Shown one piece after another: positions 43,215 through 49,912 of a stretch of DNA of 64,000 nt. The notes below the pieces were generated by a model. It searched no databases. It had not been told where the DNA came from and worked only from the letters and a program-made list of their open reading frames with translations. Source of the DNA: a virus. The stretch is from IMG/VR virus record IMGVR_UViG_3300047323_000320, positions 1 through 64,000 of that record; one strand, given 5' to 3'. The first letter of the stretch is position 1, and each line of letters opens with the position of its first letter. Both the position numbers and the translations under genes were made by a program.

Positions 43215-43774
43215 TCGTCGTCCAGTGTCATTGAAAAGAGACCGCCAAAAGTCGTGTCCTCGGGCTCCAGTTCCCCCATTTCTGCGTGGCGCCTGGGCTT
43301 GTCGAATATCGGGCAGGCGCCGATGGTCGTGTAGCGGCAGGCGTGCAGAAATACCACGATCTTCTCTATCCTGTCGGGGTGCTGTGAAGGCGGCGTATGA
43401 TCCAGCTTCCTGAACTCTTCGTCGCTGATTCCCTCGGGCCGCTCCACCTGCGTAAACCACGTTTCGTTGATCTGCACCACAACGTCCGGCAGCGGTACGT
43501 CGAATTCGACGGCCATCTTGCGAACGAGCGAACCTGGGGTAGTGAGTTGCTGGAGCAGGTGGCGCATCCCGTCCTTGTGGAGCGTGCCATCGAAGAACAG
43601 TTCGGCCACCTTGCTCAGTGAAAAGGTCTTGTCGATTGTTCCCGGCTCTTTGCCCAGCTTCACGCCATAGAGCTGCGGCGGGTGCTTGCCCGACATGTTG
43701 AAGCGCTTCACAGCCTTGTCACCGTACAGCTTGAACAGGGCTTCAAAGTCGGCGCGTATGATGTCGCGGCTCAT
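43211..43774 (-). CDS. Hypothetical phage protein (187 aa)
   Basis: The protein is mixed alpha/beta with QLYGVKLGKEPGTIDKTFSLSKVAELFFDGTLHKDGM and a later EKIVVFLHACRYTTIGACPIFDKPRRHAEMG. No catalytic residues stand out. It overlaps both neighbours by 4 bp (ATGA). It could be a paralogue-free early function; no assignment is made. Confidence 0.6.
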   Translation of the reverse strand: MSRDIIRADFEALFKLYGDKAVKRFNMSGKHPPQLYGVKLGKEPGTIDKTFSLSKVAELFFDGTLHKDGMRHLLQQLTTPGSLVRKMAVEFDVPLPDVVVQINETWFTQVERPEGISDEEFRKLDHTPPSQHPDRIEKIVVFLHACRYTTIGACPIFDKPRRHAEMGELEPEDTTFGGLFSMTLDDE

Positions 43775-44106
43775 GCTTCTTCCTTAATCAGGTACTCGTC
43801 CGGCTGTCCGTCGAGCCATGCAGGTGGTCTGCCACGGCCGGACCACGTTGCGCCGGTCTCAGGGTCCCGATACAGCGGCGGGCGCGCCTGCGGCTTCGCC
43901 TTGACCCTGAAGGTGCGCCCGTCACGGCCGCGCTTGATCTGCTGCGTCTTGACCAGGCCCAGCTCGTAGGCCGTAAAGTCGAACTCGGCAATCTTCGCCT
44001 TCAGTTCCTCCAGCGCTGCCGCGCGTGCTTCTTCGCGCAGCGGCGCGAGCTGCGCGTCCAGCGCCTCAAGCTGCTCGATCAGCTGCCGCAGGGTGTAGTT
44101 ACTCAT
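43771..44106 (-). CDS. H-NS-family xenogeneic silencer-like protein
   Basis: Start ATG 44106 (MSNYTLRQLIEQLEALDAQ). The 111-residue protein has an N-terminal coiled-coil oligomerisation part and a C-terminal DNA-binding motif DPETGATWSGRGRPPAWL (residues 81-98) followed by EYLI, the classical H-NS/MvaT-independent Burkholderiales H-NS signature with the AT-hook-like core GRGRPP. H-NS binds AT-rich DNA in the minor groove and represses it. On plasmids such proteins can spare the host H-NS pool. It lies in the leftward operon downstream of trfA. Confidence 0.85.
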   Translation of the reverse strand: MSNYTLRQLIEQLEALDAQLAPLREEARAAALEELKAKIAEFDFTAYELGLVKTQQIKRGRDGRTFRVKAKPQARPPLYRDPETGATWSGRGRPPAWLDGQPDEYLIKEEA

Positions 44107-44175
44107 TTCCACTTTCGTCCGTGCTGAGCGTTTGTCATGTTGTTCGGTCTCCTACCTAATTTGACATAAAAAGAA

Positions 44176-44319
44176 TTAGCAACTTTTCATCTGCGCTTCA
44201 CGCGCTTCCTGTTGCAGCGACTGCAGAACCTTCAACAGCGCCGCGTGCCGGTCGCGCAAGCGCTCGATGTCATCTTCCAGGTCATCAAGCTCCTGCTGCA
44301 GCTCTTCAATCTCACTCAT
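44176..44319 (-). CDS. Small coiled-coil protein (47 aa)
   Basis: MSEIEELQQELDDLEDDIER followed by LRDRHAALLKVLQSLQ is a continuous heptad repeat. ATG 44319 overlaps the end of the upstream gene by 8 bp. The gene is too short to be assigned. It could be an adaptor, but the sequence only supports a coiled coil. Confidence 0.5.
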   Translation of the reverse strand: MSEIEELQQELDDLEDDIERLRDRHAALLKVLQSLQQEAREAQMKSC

Positions 44320-44560
44320 GGCCAGGCGCTGGCACGATGTGGCAACCGATCTTGAACGTATCGCAGCAGTCGTTCCAGCCGCGTGCATACTCCGTGCGCT
44401 GCCGCATGGTGTCCAGCTGGGTTATCTCAACGATGCGCGGGAAGTTTTGCGCCATGTCATCGGGCGTCGCGATCGCCGCGCAGACCGCCCACGAATGCAC
44501 TTCGTTGATGATGGATTCCAGGTGCTGAATCCGGCCCCGCAGCTCGTCAATTTCGCTCAT
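44312..44560 (-). CDS. Hypothetical protein (82 aa)
   Basis: ATG 44560 (MSEIDELRGRIQHLESIINEVHSW) follows GGTGG very closely. The protein is helical with a Cys/His-containing end (NDCCDTFKIGCHIVPAPGHE). It shares its MSEI start with the neighbouring coiled-coil gene, which hints at local duplication. It overlaps the upstream gene by 14 bp. Confidence 0.5.
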   Translation of the reverse strand: MSEIDELRGRIQHLESIINEVHSWAVCAAIATPDDMAQNFPRIVEITQLDTMRQRTEYARGWNDCCDTFKIGCHIVPAPGHE

Positions 44561-44762
44561 GTCCACCTAGCCAAAAGTCGCGCCGCTTCCAAAGCGCATA
44601 GATCGCCACGCTCGCGGCGCCGCAGAGCATGGCAAGCGTGAAGGTCCGTGGAACGAATACCCACCAGGGCGCGTTGCGCTTCTCCCACAACAGCCACACC
44701 TGGGCGCCCACGGCGAACAGCTCACCGACGATCACGAACCAGAACGTGTAGCGCAGGCTCAT
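44547..44762 (-). CDS. Small two-span membrane protein (71 aa)
   Basis: ATG 44762 (MSLRYTFWFVIVGELFAVGAQVWLLWEKRN) gives two hydrophobic helices (about residues 5-24 and 34-55) joined by a short charged turn, so it is an inner-membrane protein with an N-in, C-in hairpin. It overlaps the upstream gene as ATGA. A holin- or superinfection-exclusion-like role is possible, but it lies far from the lysis genes. Confidence 0.6.
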   Translation of the reverse strand: MSLRYTFWFVIVGELFAVGAQVWLLWEKRNAPWWVFVPRTFTLAMLCGAASVAIYALWKRRDFWLGGHERN

Positions 44763-44992
44763 TGCTTGCCGTGCAGCACGAACATACCGGGCACGATCGG
44801 CGTGACGTGAACGGCGTGCGGCGTGTCTATGCAAATGTCGCCATACTGCGGGTGCGTGTACATGCCAATGAACCCCTCACGCGTCTTGCCGTACAGCGTG
44901 AATTCCGTGCCGGCCGGTATGTCCAGGTCGACATCATGCACGGCCAGATACACCAGGTAAGGCTCTGTCAGGATCGCGCGCTCATTGGTCAT
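44759..44992 (-). CDS. Small beta-rich hypothetical protein (77 aa)
   Basis: MTNERAILTEPYLVYLAVHD to PIVPGMFVLHGKQ is a beta-rich sequence with no metal site or signal. It is ATGA-coupled at both ends in a chain of small genes. Function unknown. Confidence 0.55.
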   Translation of the reverse strand: MTNERAILTEPYLVYLAVHDVDLDIPAGTEFTLYGKTREGFIGMYTHPQYGDICIDTPHAVHVTPIVPGMFVLHGKQ

Positions 44993-45225
44993 AGCCAGGT
45001 CCCTACGATTTGCGGCGGGTCGCCGTCGCTGCGCGTCATGAAAATCATGTGCGGGTACGTCATGATGAAAAACGCCTCGATCTGCTCAAAGGTCTCGGCG
45101 TAAATTATGGCGTCGGTCGGCTCTTCGCCCTGCGCCGTCGCCAGCCACTGCCGCGCCGCATACCCCTGGGGATAGTCCAGCGGGCGCTCATACACGGTCC
45201 ACATGCGCAGGGGTTCGGCGTTCAC
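44989..45225 (-). CDS. Small hypothetical protein with GTG start (78 aa)
   Basis: The start is a GTG at 45225, overlapping the upstream stop as GTGA, and read as MNAEPLRMWTVYERPLDYPQG. The alternative ATG 45204 would lose this coupling. It has an aromatic-rich C-terminal part (IEAFFIMTYPHMIFMTRSDGD). Function unknown. Confidence 0.5.
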   Translation of the reverse strand: MNAEPLRMWTVYERPLDYPQGYAARQWLATAQGEEPTDAIIYAETFEQIEAFFIMTYPHMIFMTRSDGDPPQIVGTWL

Positions 45226-45446
45226 TTGGGCCCCGTCGAAAACTTGTAGCTTTTGGCGGGCGCCGTGGCCATGCTCGCCGGGTACTCCAGCACGCGATAG
45301 CCGCGCTTCGCAAAGCCGTCGCGGCCCTTGTACGGCATGTGACTGGCATCGTCCAGCAGCTTCGCCCACGCTTCGTCAGCCGTGTCGCCAGGCAGCCACG
45401 TCACAACCGTGCCTGCGGGAGTCACGGGAAACCACTTCTTACTCAT
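45222..45446 (-). CDS. Small hypothetical protein (74 aa)
   Basis: MSKKWFPVTPAGTVVTWLPG to AKSYKFSTGPK. The sequence has a helix (ADEAWAKLLDDASHMP) and a basic C-terminus. It is coupled at both ends. No family is recognised. Confidence 0.55.
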   Translation of the reverse strand: MSKKWFPVTPAGTVVTWLPGDTADEAWAKLLDDASHMPYKGRDGFAKRGYRVLEYPASMATAPAKSYKFSTGPK

Positions 45447-45640
45447 TCGTCGTTCTCCGTTTGGGCCTTCTTTGCCGTTGATAACAACACTCGTAGGGCT
45501 ATCTCGGCCTCTAGTGGCGTGCAGGCGTAACCGTCGCCGCGCCGGATCGTCACGGTGTACTCAGCAGCCGGCACGCTGTAGATACCCATGGGTGGCGGCT
45601 CGGCGTCGGCATCAGCTATAACCAGGTTGATTTGGGTCAT
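45443..45640 (-). CDS. Small hypothetical protein (65 aa)
   Basis: ATG 45640 (MTQINLVIADADAEPPPMGIYSVP) overlaps the upstream stop as ATGA. It is a mixed strand/helix protein (AEYTVTIRRGDGYACTPLEAEIALRVLLST). Function unknown. Confidence 0.55.
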   Translation of the reverse strand: MTQINLVIADADAEPPPMGIYSVPAAEYTVTIRRGDGYACTPLEAEIALRVLLSTAKKAQTENDE

Positions 45641-45879
45641 TGCTGTTCCTTGTCGAATTGCGCGAGCCCGTCCATACCCAGCTTGCGACGCAGGCTGTCG
45701 CGTCCAGCAGCGGCGCCCAGCAGGAACTGCGCACCGGGCATCGCGTCGATCTGATACTGGATGTACGCAATCTGCTTCGGGCTTGTCGCTTCCTTGCGCA
45801 GCTGCTGCAGCTCTTCGTAATACGCCTGCAGCGCCTTGCCTGCTGCGAAGCACAGTTCGGTCGTGGTCAGGTCTGTCAT
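45637..45879 (-). CDS. Helical hypothetical protein (80 aa)
   Basis: MTDLTTTELCFAAGKALQAYYEELQQLRKEATSPKQIAYI is helical and ends GMDGLAQFDKEQQ. ATGA coupling on both sides. No motif is recognised. Confidence 0.55.
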   Translation of the reverse strand: MTDLTTTELCFAAGKALQAYYEELQQLRKEATSPKQIAYIQYQIDAMPGAQFLLGAAAGRDSLRRKLGMDGLAQFDKEQQ

Positions 45880-46241
45880 TCCAGCTCCTTCAGTGCGTTG
45901 AACTGCTCGTAGCCGTTCCTGCAGATGCGGTAGCGGCGCTTTGATAGCGGGTTCACCAGCTCGGGCCGCAGGTTCTCAACGAGGACGCCCGTACAGCCCA
46001 GCTGCTGCGCGCAGAATTCGATGTCGGCCAGCAAGTCCGAGAACACACCCTGCCCGCGCCTGCCCTCTTTCACCGTCACGTCAGCGAGCGTCAGGACGTG
46101 ATAGCGCCGCCCCAGGAACTCGCGCGGGCCCATGCGCAGATATACGTCGAAGTCGCGATCGTGAAACCACCGTCGCTCACCGTCCTCGGCGTCCGTGAAC
46201 ACGTTCATGACCGGCATCAGAAACCGTTGCGCCTCTATCAT
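45876..46241 (-). CDS. GNAT-like acetyltransferase-fold protein (121 aa)
   Basis: ATG 46241 (MIEAQRFLMPVMNVF) lies 8 bp after the previous stop. The strand LTLADVTVKEGRRGQGVFSDLLADIEFCAQQ contains EGRRGQGVF, the R/QxxGxG/A acetyl-CoA-binding motif of GNATs. The next part, LGCTGVLVENLRPELVNPLSKRRYRICRNGYEQF, fits the closing strand and helix. The 45 N-terminal residues are shorter than usual. Substrate unknown; a second GNAT lies at 28.3 kb. Confidence 0.7.
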   Translation of the reverse strand: MIEAQRFLMPVMNVFTDAEDGERRWFHDRDFDVYLRMGPREFLGRRYHVLTLADVTVKEGRRGQGVFSDLLADIEFCAQQLGCTGVLVENLRPELVNPLSKRRYRICRNGYEQFNALKELE

Positions 46242-46248
46242 TCGCGCC

Positions 46249-46575
46249 TCAGAAGTTGACGTACTCTGTCGCCGGGTCGCCGTTCTCGCGGCGCCTGCCT
46301 GTATCAGGGTGCCGATGCCAGCCCCAGGGCTCGGTGCCCTCTTCGCCGTTCCAGTCCGCGAGCGCTGCGGCCGCGCGTGCATACGAGTCGTAACACCAGC
46401 GGTCGCCATAGCCCCAGCGCGTCAGGTCCGACAGAATTGCGTAGGTGTATGCGAACCTGTTGATCGCCGCGTCGCGGCCGTTCTCGAAGCGCTTGTAATC
46501 GGTGTAGCCGCACTCTGCGCAGATAGCCTCGCCGGCCTCGGCGTCGAGCCGTTCATGGTCCTCAATCTTTATCAT
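46249..46575 (-). CDS. Hypothetical protein with cysteine-pair motif (108 aa)
   Basis: ATG 46575 (MIKIEDHERLDAEAGEAICAECGYTDYKRFENG). CAECGY suggests one half of a metal-binding knuckle. The middle is aromatic-rich helix (YAILSDLTRWGYGDRWCYDSYARAAAALADW). It is followed 8 bp downstream by the GNAT-like gene. Function unknown. Confidence 0.55.
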   Translation of the reverse strand: MIKIEDHERLDAEAGEAICAECGYTDYKRFENGRDAAINRFAYTYAILSDLTRWGYGDRWCYDSYARAAAALADWNGEEGTEPWGWHRHPDTGRRRENGDPATEYVNF

Positions 46576-46576
46576 T

Positions 46577-46837
46577 TCAGTGCAAGTCTCCCTTAACCTT
46601 CGCCAGTACCTCGGTCGCGTCCAGCACTTCCGCGCCCTGTTCGACACTGCTGGCCATGGCGTTAAGCAGGCCCGTCATCATTGCCAGAAACTTGCCCGCA
46701 GCCGCGTCGCTGGGCGCGCCCATGGACTTCAGCACGTTGACGCACGCATCGCGGTTGACCTTGAGCAGCATCACGGTTTGGTCGATGGATTGCACCGTCA
46801 GCTTGCGCGCCCGCTCTTCGTTGAATTCCTTGGTCAT
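46577..46837 (-). CDS. Helical hypothetical protein (86 aa)
   Basis: MTKEFNEERARKLTVQSIDQTVMLLKVNRDACVNVL to LDATEVLAKVKGDLH. The protein is helical and soluble. It overlaps the next gene start as ATGA. No motif is recognised. Confidence 0.55.
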   Translation of the reverse strand: MTKEFNEERARKLTVQSIDQTVMLLKVNRDACVNVLKSMGAPSDAAAGKFLAMMTGLLNAMASSVEQGAEVLDATEVLAKVKGDLH

Positions 46838-47202
46838 TTCGGCAGAAACTCCTGCAGGTTCTCGCGCAAGTCCGCTGCAAATGCAGGGTCCAGTTCCTCA
46901 ATCTCGCGGATGTAGGCGGCCAGCTCTTCGGGGCCCTTGATGTGGCGGCCCTGCTCGCGTATGCGCTGCCAGCTCGCCAGCTCAGCCTCGGCCCGCCGCA
47001 CGTCCTGATGAACGCCGCCGACAAGGTGGCCCATCTTGTAAAGGTTGTAGACGCACAGGGGCACGCCCAGCGCATTCAGCGCGTTGATCCACATGCTATG
47101 GCCGTAGAAGTCCAGCAGGCCGCGTATGAAAATCCAGATGCACAGCGCCTGCGACAGCATATGCACCACGGGTAGCCAGTAGAGCCGAACGTAACGTTTC
47201 AT
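46834..47202 (-). CDS. Two-span membrane protein with cytoplasmic helical tail (122 aa)
   Basis: The N-terminal half holds two hydrophobic helices (LPVVHMLSQALCIWIFIRGLLDF and MWINALNALGVPLCVYNLYKMG, about residues 10-32 and 38-58). The rest is a charged helical tail (RRAEAELASWQRIREQGRHI). It is probably an inner-membrane early protein, for example for superinfection exclusion or host takeover; this is inferred from layout only. Confidence 0.55.
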   Translation of the reverse strand: MKRYVRLYWLPVVHMLSQALCIWIFIRGLLDFYGHSMWINALNALGVPLCVYNLYKMGHLVGGVHQDVRRAEAELASWQRIREQGRHIKGPEELAAYIREIEELDPAFAADLRENLQEFLPK

Positions 47203-47720
47203 TCACCCTTCCCCTTCAGCGCGTCGAGCTGCGCCACGGTCGCGCGCACATGCGCCGCGACTTCGGCATGGCCTCGCATCGCTTCGTCATAGGTGGAGTA
47301 GCGGCGCTGCGTCAGCTCTTCGTGAATCTCGCGCTCACGGTCGCCGAACAGCTTGACCCTTTTCGTCGCCGCCGAGAACGCCATGGTTTCGAACACGAGC
47401 GGCGGCCCGCTGCCAAAACCATGGTCAAGTCCCAGGAAAACCGTCGAGACCAGGCAGCCTTCGATGGTCTCCTGCTTGAGGACGCGGTTATCGAACCGCT
47501 CGAACTCGCGCGCCCATTCCAGCGTCGCCTCTTCGTCAGCGCCGCCAAGTGGGCTGATAGTGTGGTCCGCGTTCAGGCGCCAGTACAGCGGGCGTGCCAG
47601 CGCGTGCAGGGCCGCCGGCACTTGCCGCACCTGGGCGAGCTGGCGCGGCACGGCGGTGTACGAATACAGCGCGTCCATGCTGCGCTCGGTCTGCCGCTTG
47701 GCGTGTTGCGCGACTTTCAT
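47199..47720 (-). CDS. Hypothetical phage protein, longer paralogue of the 42.4-kb gene
   Basis: The 173-residue protein carries the block VSTVFLGLDHGFGSGPPLVFETM and RRYSTYDEAMRGHAEV, shared with the 109-residue gene at 42396-42725. The first 75 residues are unique to this copy. It is the first gene downstream of a recognisable promoter (47748-47775) and so leads the operon that runs to 43.0 kb. Confidence 0.7.
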   Translation of the reverse strand: MKVAQHAKRQTERSMDALYSYTAVPRQLAQVRQVPAALHALARPLYWRLNADHTISPLGGADEEATLEWAREFERFDNRVLKQETIEGCLVSTVFLGLDHGFGSGPPLVFETMAFSAATKRVKLFGDREREIHEELTQRRYSTYDEAMRGHAEVAAHVRATVAQLDALKGKGE

Positions 47721-47747
47721 GGGGACTGCCCGGTAAGAAAACCGTGG

Positions 47748-47775
47748 ATTTTACAGCTAGTTGAGCTTCTGTTAA
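47748..47775 (-). promoter_or_regulatory. Leftward promoter with CAACTAGCTGTA motif
   Basis: On the minus strand TTAACA (5/6 to -35), a 16-bp spacer and TAAAAT (5/6 to -10) lie 28-55 bp before the gene start at 47720. The spacer and -10 contain CAACTAGCTGTA, also present at 5144-5155 in a leftward context, so a shared regulator is likely. Confidence 0.6.
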
Positions 47776-47793
47776 TGAGATTTCAAAAGCTGG

Positions 47794-48696
47794 TTAATTC
47801 CCTTCCAACAAAAGTGACGCCTGCCCTATCGGGTTCTTCTGCACCTTGATTAGGTCGCCATCAGCGAGCGCCCACGCTTGGATGAACCCTTCCTTCTTCA
47901 ACGAGTCCAGCGCGGTTTTCAGCTGCTGTCTGAATGCAGGAAGGCTCTTTTGCTGACTGCCGCATAACTCTCGGAGCGTAGCCACTGAGTAAGGATAGAT
48001 CGGGTCAGAATGCGTGGCGTAGAAGGCGTGCAGATGTTGGGCCAATGGCTTCAGCTTCATTCGAACCATGTAGTCAATAAGTGTCATGTCTGCGCCAGTT
48101 AGCAACAACGCCATGCGTGGCTCCAGATAGATGTTCCAGGGGAGGTCAGGGCTCCGGTCATCTACGACATCAATCGTTTGGATCAGGTGAGAGCCATATA
48201 TGGGGCGCCATTTCTTCCCTTTGCTCAGCGTCACTTCGCGCTCAACGATCACGGTCCCCTTCAGAAGCCGCCAGTACGATTGGCGCAGGCGCTCATAGTT
48301 CTCGCCGGTGTTCTCCCAATGAAGCCAATCCAAGGCCGCGTTCCCCGTTATCTTCACGATCGTTTGAAGGTCCACCTTCCGCGCCATGTGCACCAGGTTC
48401 ATAAACACGTCGTGATCGTCCTGCCTCAGCTCCGGGCCGGAATAGGTGATGCGAATGTTCTTAAGCGTGGCTACCGGCCGGTTCTCATAGTTTTGACGCG
48501 GCAGCAATTTCGCAGACGACTGGAACAAAGCACTGCGCGCTAGGTCTTTCGATATTCCGCGCAAGTGGTCCGCCCAATTGGCGAGCCGCTTTTCTAGCTC
48601 ACTGTCTAGCGCTTCTAGCTCTTTCTCATCGCTCAACGTTAAGGCGCGCTCAGCCATTTCTCGCACGAGCGCGTTCACATTTCTCTCGTTTCCCAT
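47794..48696 (-). CDS. trfA: TrfA-family plasmid replication initiator
   Basis: The 300-residue protein matches the TrfA family (winged-helix iteron-binding initiator). Characteristic segments are LARSALF (residues 52-58), KNIRITYSGPELRQDDHDVF (about 79-98) and the C-terminal winged-helix region with AQHLHAFYATHSDPIYPYSVATLRELCGS and LKTALDSLKKEGFIQAWAL. Start ATG 48696 is placed after AGGGATTTGGCACTA; the longer reading would start at TTG. It sits directly beside an iteron array. It should open the origin and load the host replisome, so the element can replicate as a plasmid. Confidence 0.85.
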   Translation of the reverse strand: MGNERNVNALVREMAERALTLSDEKELEALDSELEKRLANWADHLRGISKDLARSALFQSSAKLLPRQNYENRPVATLKNIRITYSGPELRQDDHDVFMNLVHMARKVDLQTIVKITGNAALDWLHWENTGENYERLRQSYWRLLKGTVIVEREVTLSKGKKWRPIYGSHLIQTIDVVDDRSPDLPWNIYLEPRMALLLTGADMTLIDYMVRMKLKPLAQHLHAFYATHSDPIYPYSVATLRELCGSQQKSLPAFRQQLKTALDSLKKEGFIQAWALADGDLIKVQKNPIGQASLLLEGN

Positions 48697-48742
48697 TAGT
48701 GCCAAATCCCTGTGGATATCTCCAAGATTGGAGGGTTAACGA

Positions 48743-48824
48743 TACGTCGTTTCGAATATGTCTGACGAAGGATCAAATATGGTTTACGTCGTTTCGAATA
48801 TGGGTTTACGTCGTTTCGAATATG
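48743..48824. repeat. Iteron array: three exact 18-bp units plus one degenerate
   Basis: TACGTCGTTTCGAATATG is exact at 48743-48760, 48785-48802 and 48807-48824. GACGAAGGATCAAATATG (ending at 48781) is a degenerate copy. The ATG ends fall at 48760, 48781, 48802 and 48824, so the units are phased every 21-22 bp, two helical turns, as in RK2-type origins. Each unit contains the palindrome TTCGAA. Confidence 0.88.
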
Positions 48825-48877
48825 TCACATGTTTGAATTCATCAGCGTAAACAGTGCTTTGCCTTGGTTATCAACAG

Positions 48878-48916
48878 CCTATAAGCATTTCTTTAAGCAT
48901 ACTTATAAGCAGTAAA
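48878..48916. other. AT-rich putative unwinding region
   Basis: About 39 bp of AT-rich sequence with repeated TAAGCAT/TAAGCA units (ATAAGCAT, TTTAAGCAT, TTATAAGCAG) lie next to the iterons and between two DnaA-like boxes, the usual place for strand opening. Confidence 0.6.
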
Positions 48917-48951
48917 CCGTCACCGCCCTGTGGACAACTCGAAGCGCGAAG

Positions 48952-49287
48952 TCACAGTATCGGGCCGCGCACATTGGTCCAGCCGATCCATTTGCGCACG
49001 GTCTCAAGTGGCGTGCGCGCGCTCGCGTTGTAGCCTGCGCTACCCTGCCCGATCCACAGCGCTCGGCCTCCCAGCACGTCGCCGGGGTACGTCAGGCACG
49101 CGAAGTAACGCTGGTCCGGCTTGAACTTCCCTTCCTCGTCCAGGTAGAGCATGTCGCCCTGGCTGTCTATCGGGTACGCGCCCTGGATCACACTGCAGTG
49201 CAGCTTCGCGAGAATGTCGTCCAGGCTCGCGTCCGTTTCGACTTCAGTGATTTTCTGAATGAACGGGTCGATCAGATACGCGCGCAT
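48952..49287 (-). CDS. Hypothetical protein (111 aa)
   Basis: MRAYLIDPFIQKITEVETDASLDDI is followed by LHCSVIQGAYPIDSQGDMLYLDEEGKF. This is reminiscent of small early phage proteins with a strand-turn-strand and acidic loop (DUF3846-like). The family call is uncertain. It ends at the edge of the origin and would be transcribed toward it. Confidence 0.55.
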   Translation of the reverse strand: MRAYLIDPFIQKITEVETDASLDDILAKLHCSVIQGAYPIDSQGDMLYLDEEGKFKPDQRYFACLTYPGDVLGGRALWIGQGSAGYNASARTPLETVRKWIGWTNVRGPIL

Positions 49288-49290
49288 CCC

Positions 49291-49488
49291 CTACCCCTTC
49301 GCTTCGTTCACGAAACGCGCAATCGCGCCGATCAAAGCCTCAGCCCGATCGTCGGCCGGCGGCGTCAGGCCCCACTCGCGCATCAGGTCGGCAACGGCCC
49401 TGAACGAGCTATCGACCAGTGCTTTCTCTCCGTCGTTCATCATTTCGTACGCGAAGTGATACGACTTGTCTTGGTGTGTCAGCGGCAT
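49291..49488 (-). CDS. Small hypothetical protein (65 aa)
   Basis: ATG 49488 (MPLTHQDKSYHFAYEMMNDGEKALVDSSFRAV) follows TTTTTGGAGACCTTCAC. The C-terminus is helical (DRAEALIGAIARFVNEAKG). The ribosome site decides this start over 49596. Function unknown. Confidence 0.6.
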   Translation of the reverse strand: MPLTHQDKSYHFAYEMMNDGEKALVDSSFRAVADLMREWGLTPPADDRAEALIGAIARFVNEAKG

Positions 49489-49525
49489 GTGAAGGTCTCC
49501 AAAAAGCAGTTTTGCAGGAAGGGGG

Positions 49526-49912
49526 TCAGCCAAGGTGTTCGCCGCGCTCAATGGCCGCTGCCAGAGCCGCCGCTGCAGGGGCCGTCGACTCAACAATCAC
49601 ATCGGTCATGGTCCGGCCGCCGAACTTCTCGATCAGTTGCAGGTTGTCGTACAGCTCTTCGGGGACACGAATGGTCATCGGAATGCGCTTCGGCTTTTTC
49701 ACCACGTAACGGCGAAAACCGCCCTGAACGGGCTGGACGGGTCCAGGTGGGGTCGACGTAGCCTCAACGACCGCCGTGCCCGTGGCGGGCTGATTTTGGG
49801 CCTCAGAAGCGATTTTTGCAGGCTCGCCCTTCTCTGCTTCCGCAATCCGGCGTGCGGCTTCCTGTTTTTCGGTCGGGCTCGGGGTCATGGGGGCGGGTTT
49901 TCTCGTACTCAT
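49526..49912 (-). CDS. Ribbon-helix-helix DNA-binding protein, likely ParA partner (centromere-binding)
   Basis: The 128-residue protein has a disordered N-terminal about 70 residues, a basic patch (YVVKKPKRIPMTIRVPEELYDNLQLIEKFGGRTMTDVIVEST, about residues 73-112) with the ribbon-helix-helix pattern (strand MTIRVP, then helices), and an Ala-rich end. A small RHH gene downstream of a short ParA is the type Ib partition layout. It overlaps parA by 4 bp (ATGA). It would bind parS and also repress the operon. Confidence 0.75.
   Translation of the reverse strand: MSTRKPAPMTPSPTEKQEAARRIAEAEKGEPAKIASEAQNQPATGTAVVEATSTPPGPVQPVQGGFRRYVVKKPKRIPMTIRVPEELYDNLQLIEKFGGRTMTDVIVESTAPAAAALAAAIERGEHLG

Larger units (their letters stand above)
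48711..48937. promoter_or_regulatory. DnaA-box-like sites flanking the iterons
   Basis: Three sites match the 9-bp DnaA consensus TTATCCACA at about eight positions: TGTGGATAT (48711-48719, minus), TTATCAACA (48868-48876, plus) and TGTGGACAA (48929-48937, minus). Confidence 0.6.
48697..48951. other. Iteron-type plasmid origin of replication (oriV)
   Basis: The 255-bp non-coding gap next to trfA has all parts of an iteron origin: 18-bp iterons TACGTCGTTTCGAATATG at 48743, 48785 and 48807, a degenerate unit between the first two, DnaA-box-like sites, and an AT-rich segment. Confidence 0.85.

Noticed and set aside
48743-48824. Possible CRISPR-like array
   Set aside because: The repeats are 18 bp, phased at 21-22 bp with essentially no spacers, beside a TrfA gene; this is an iteron array.
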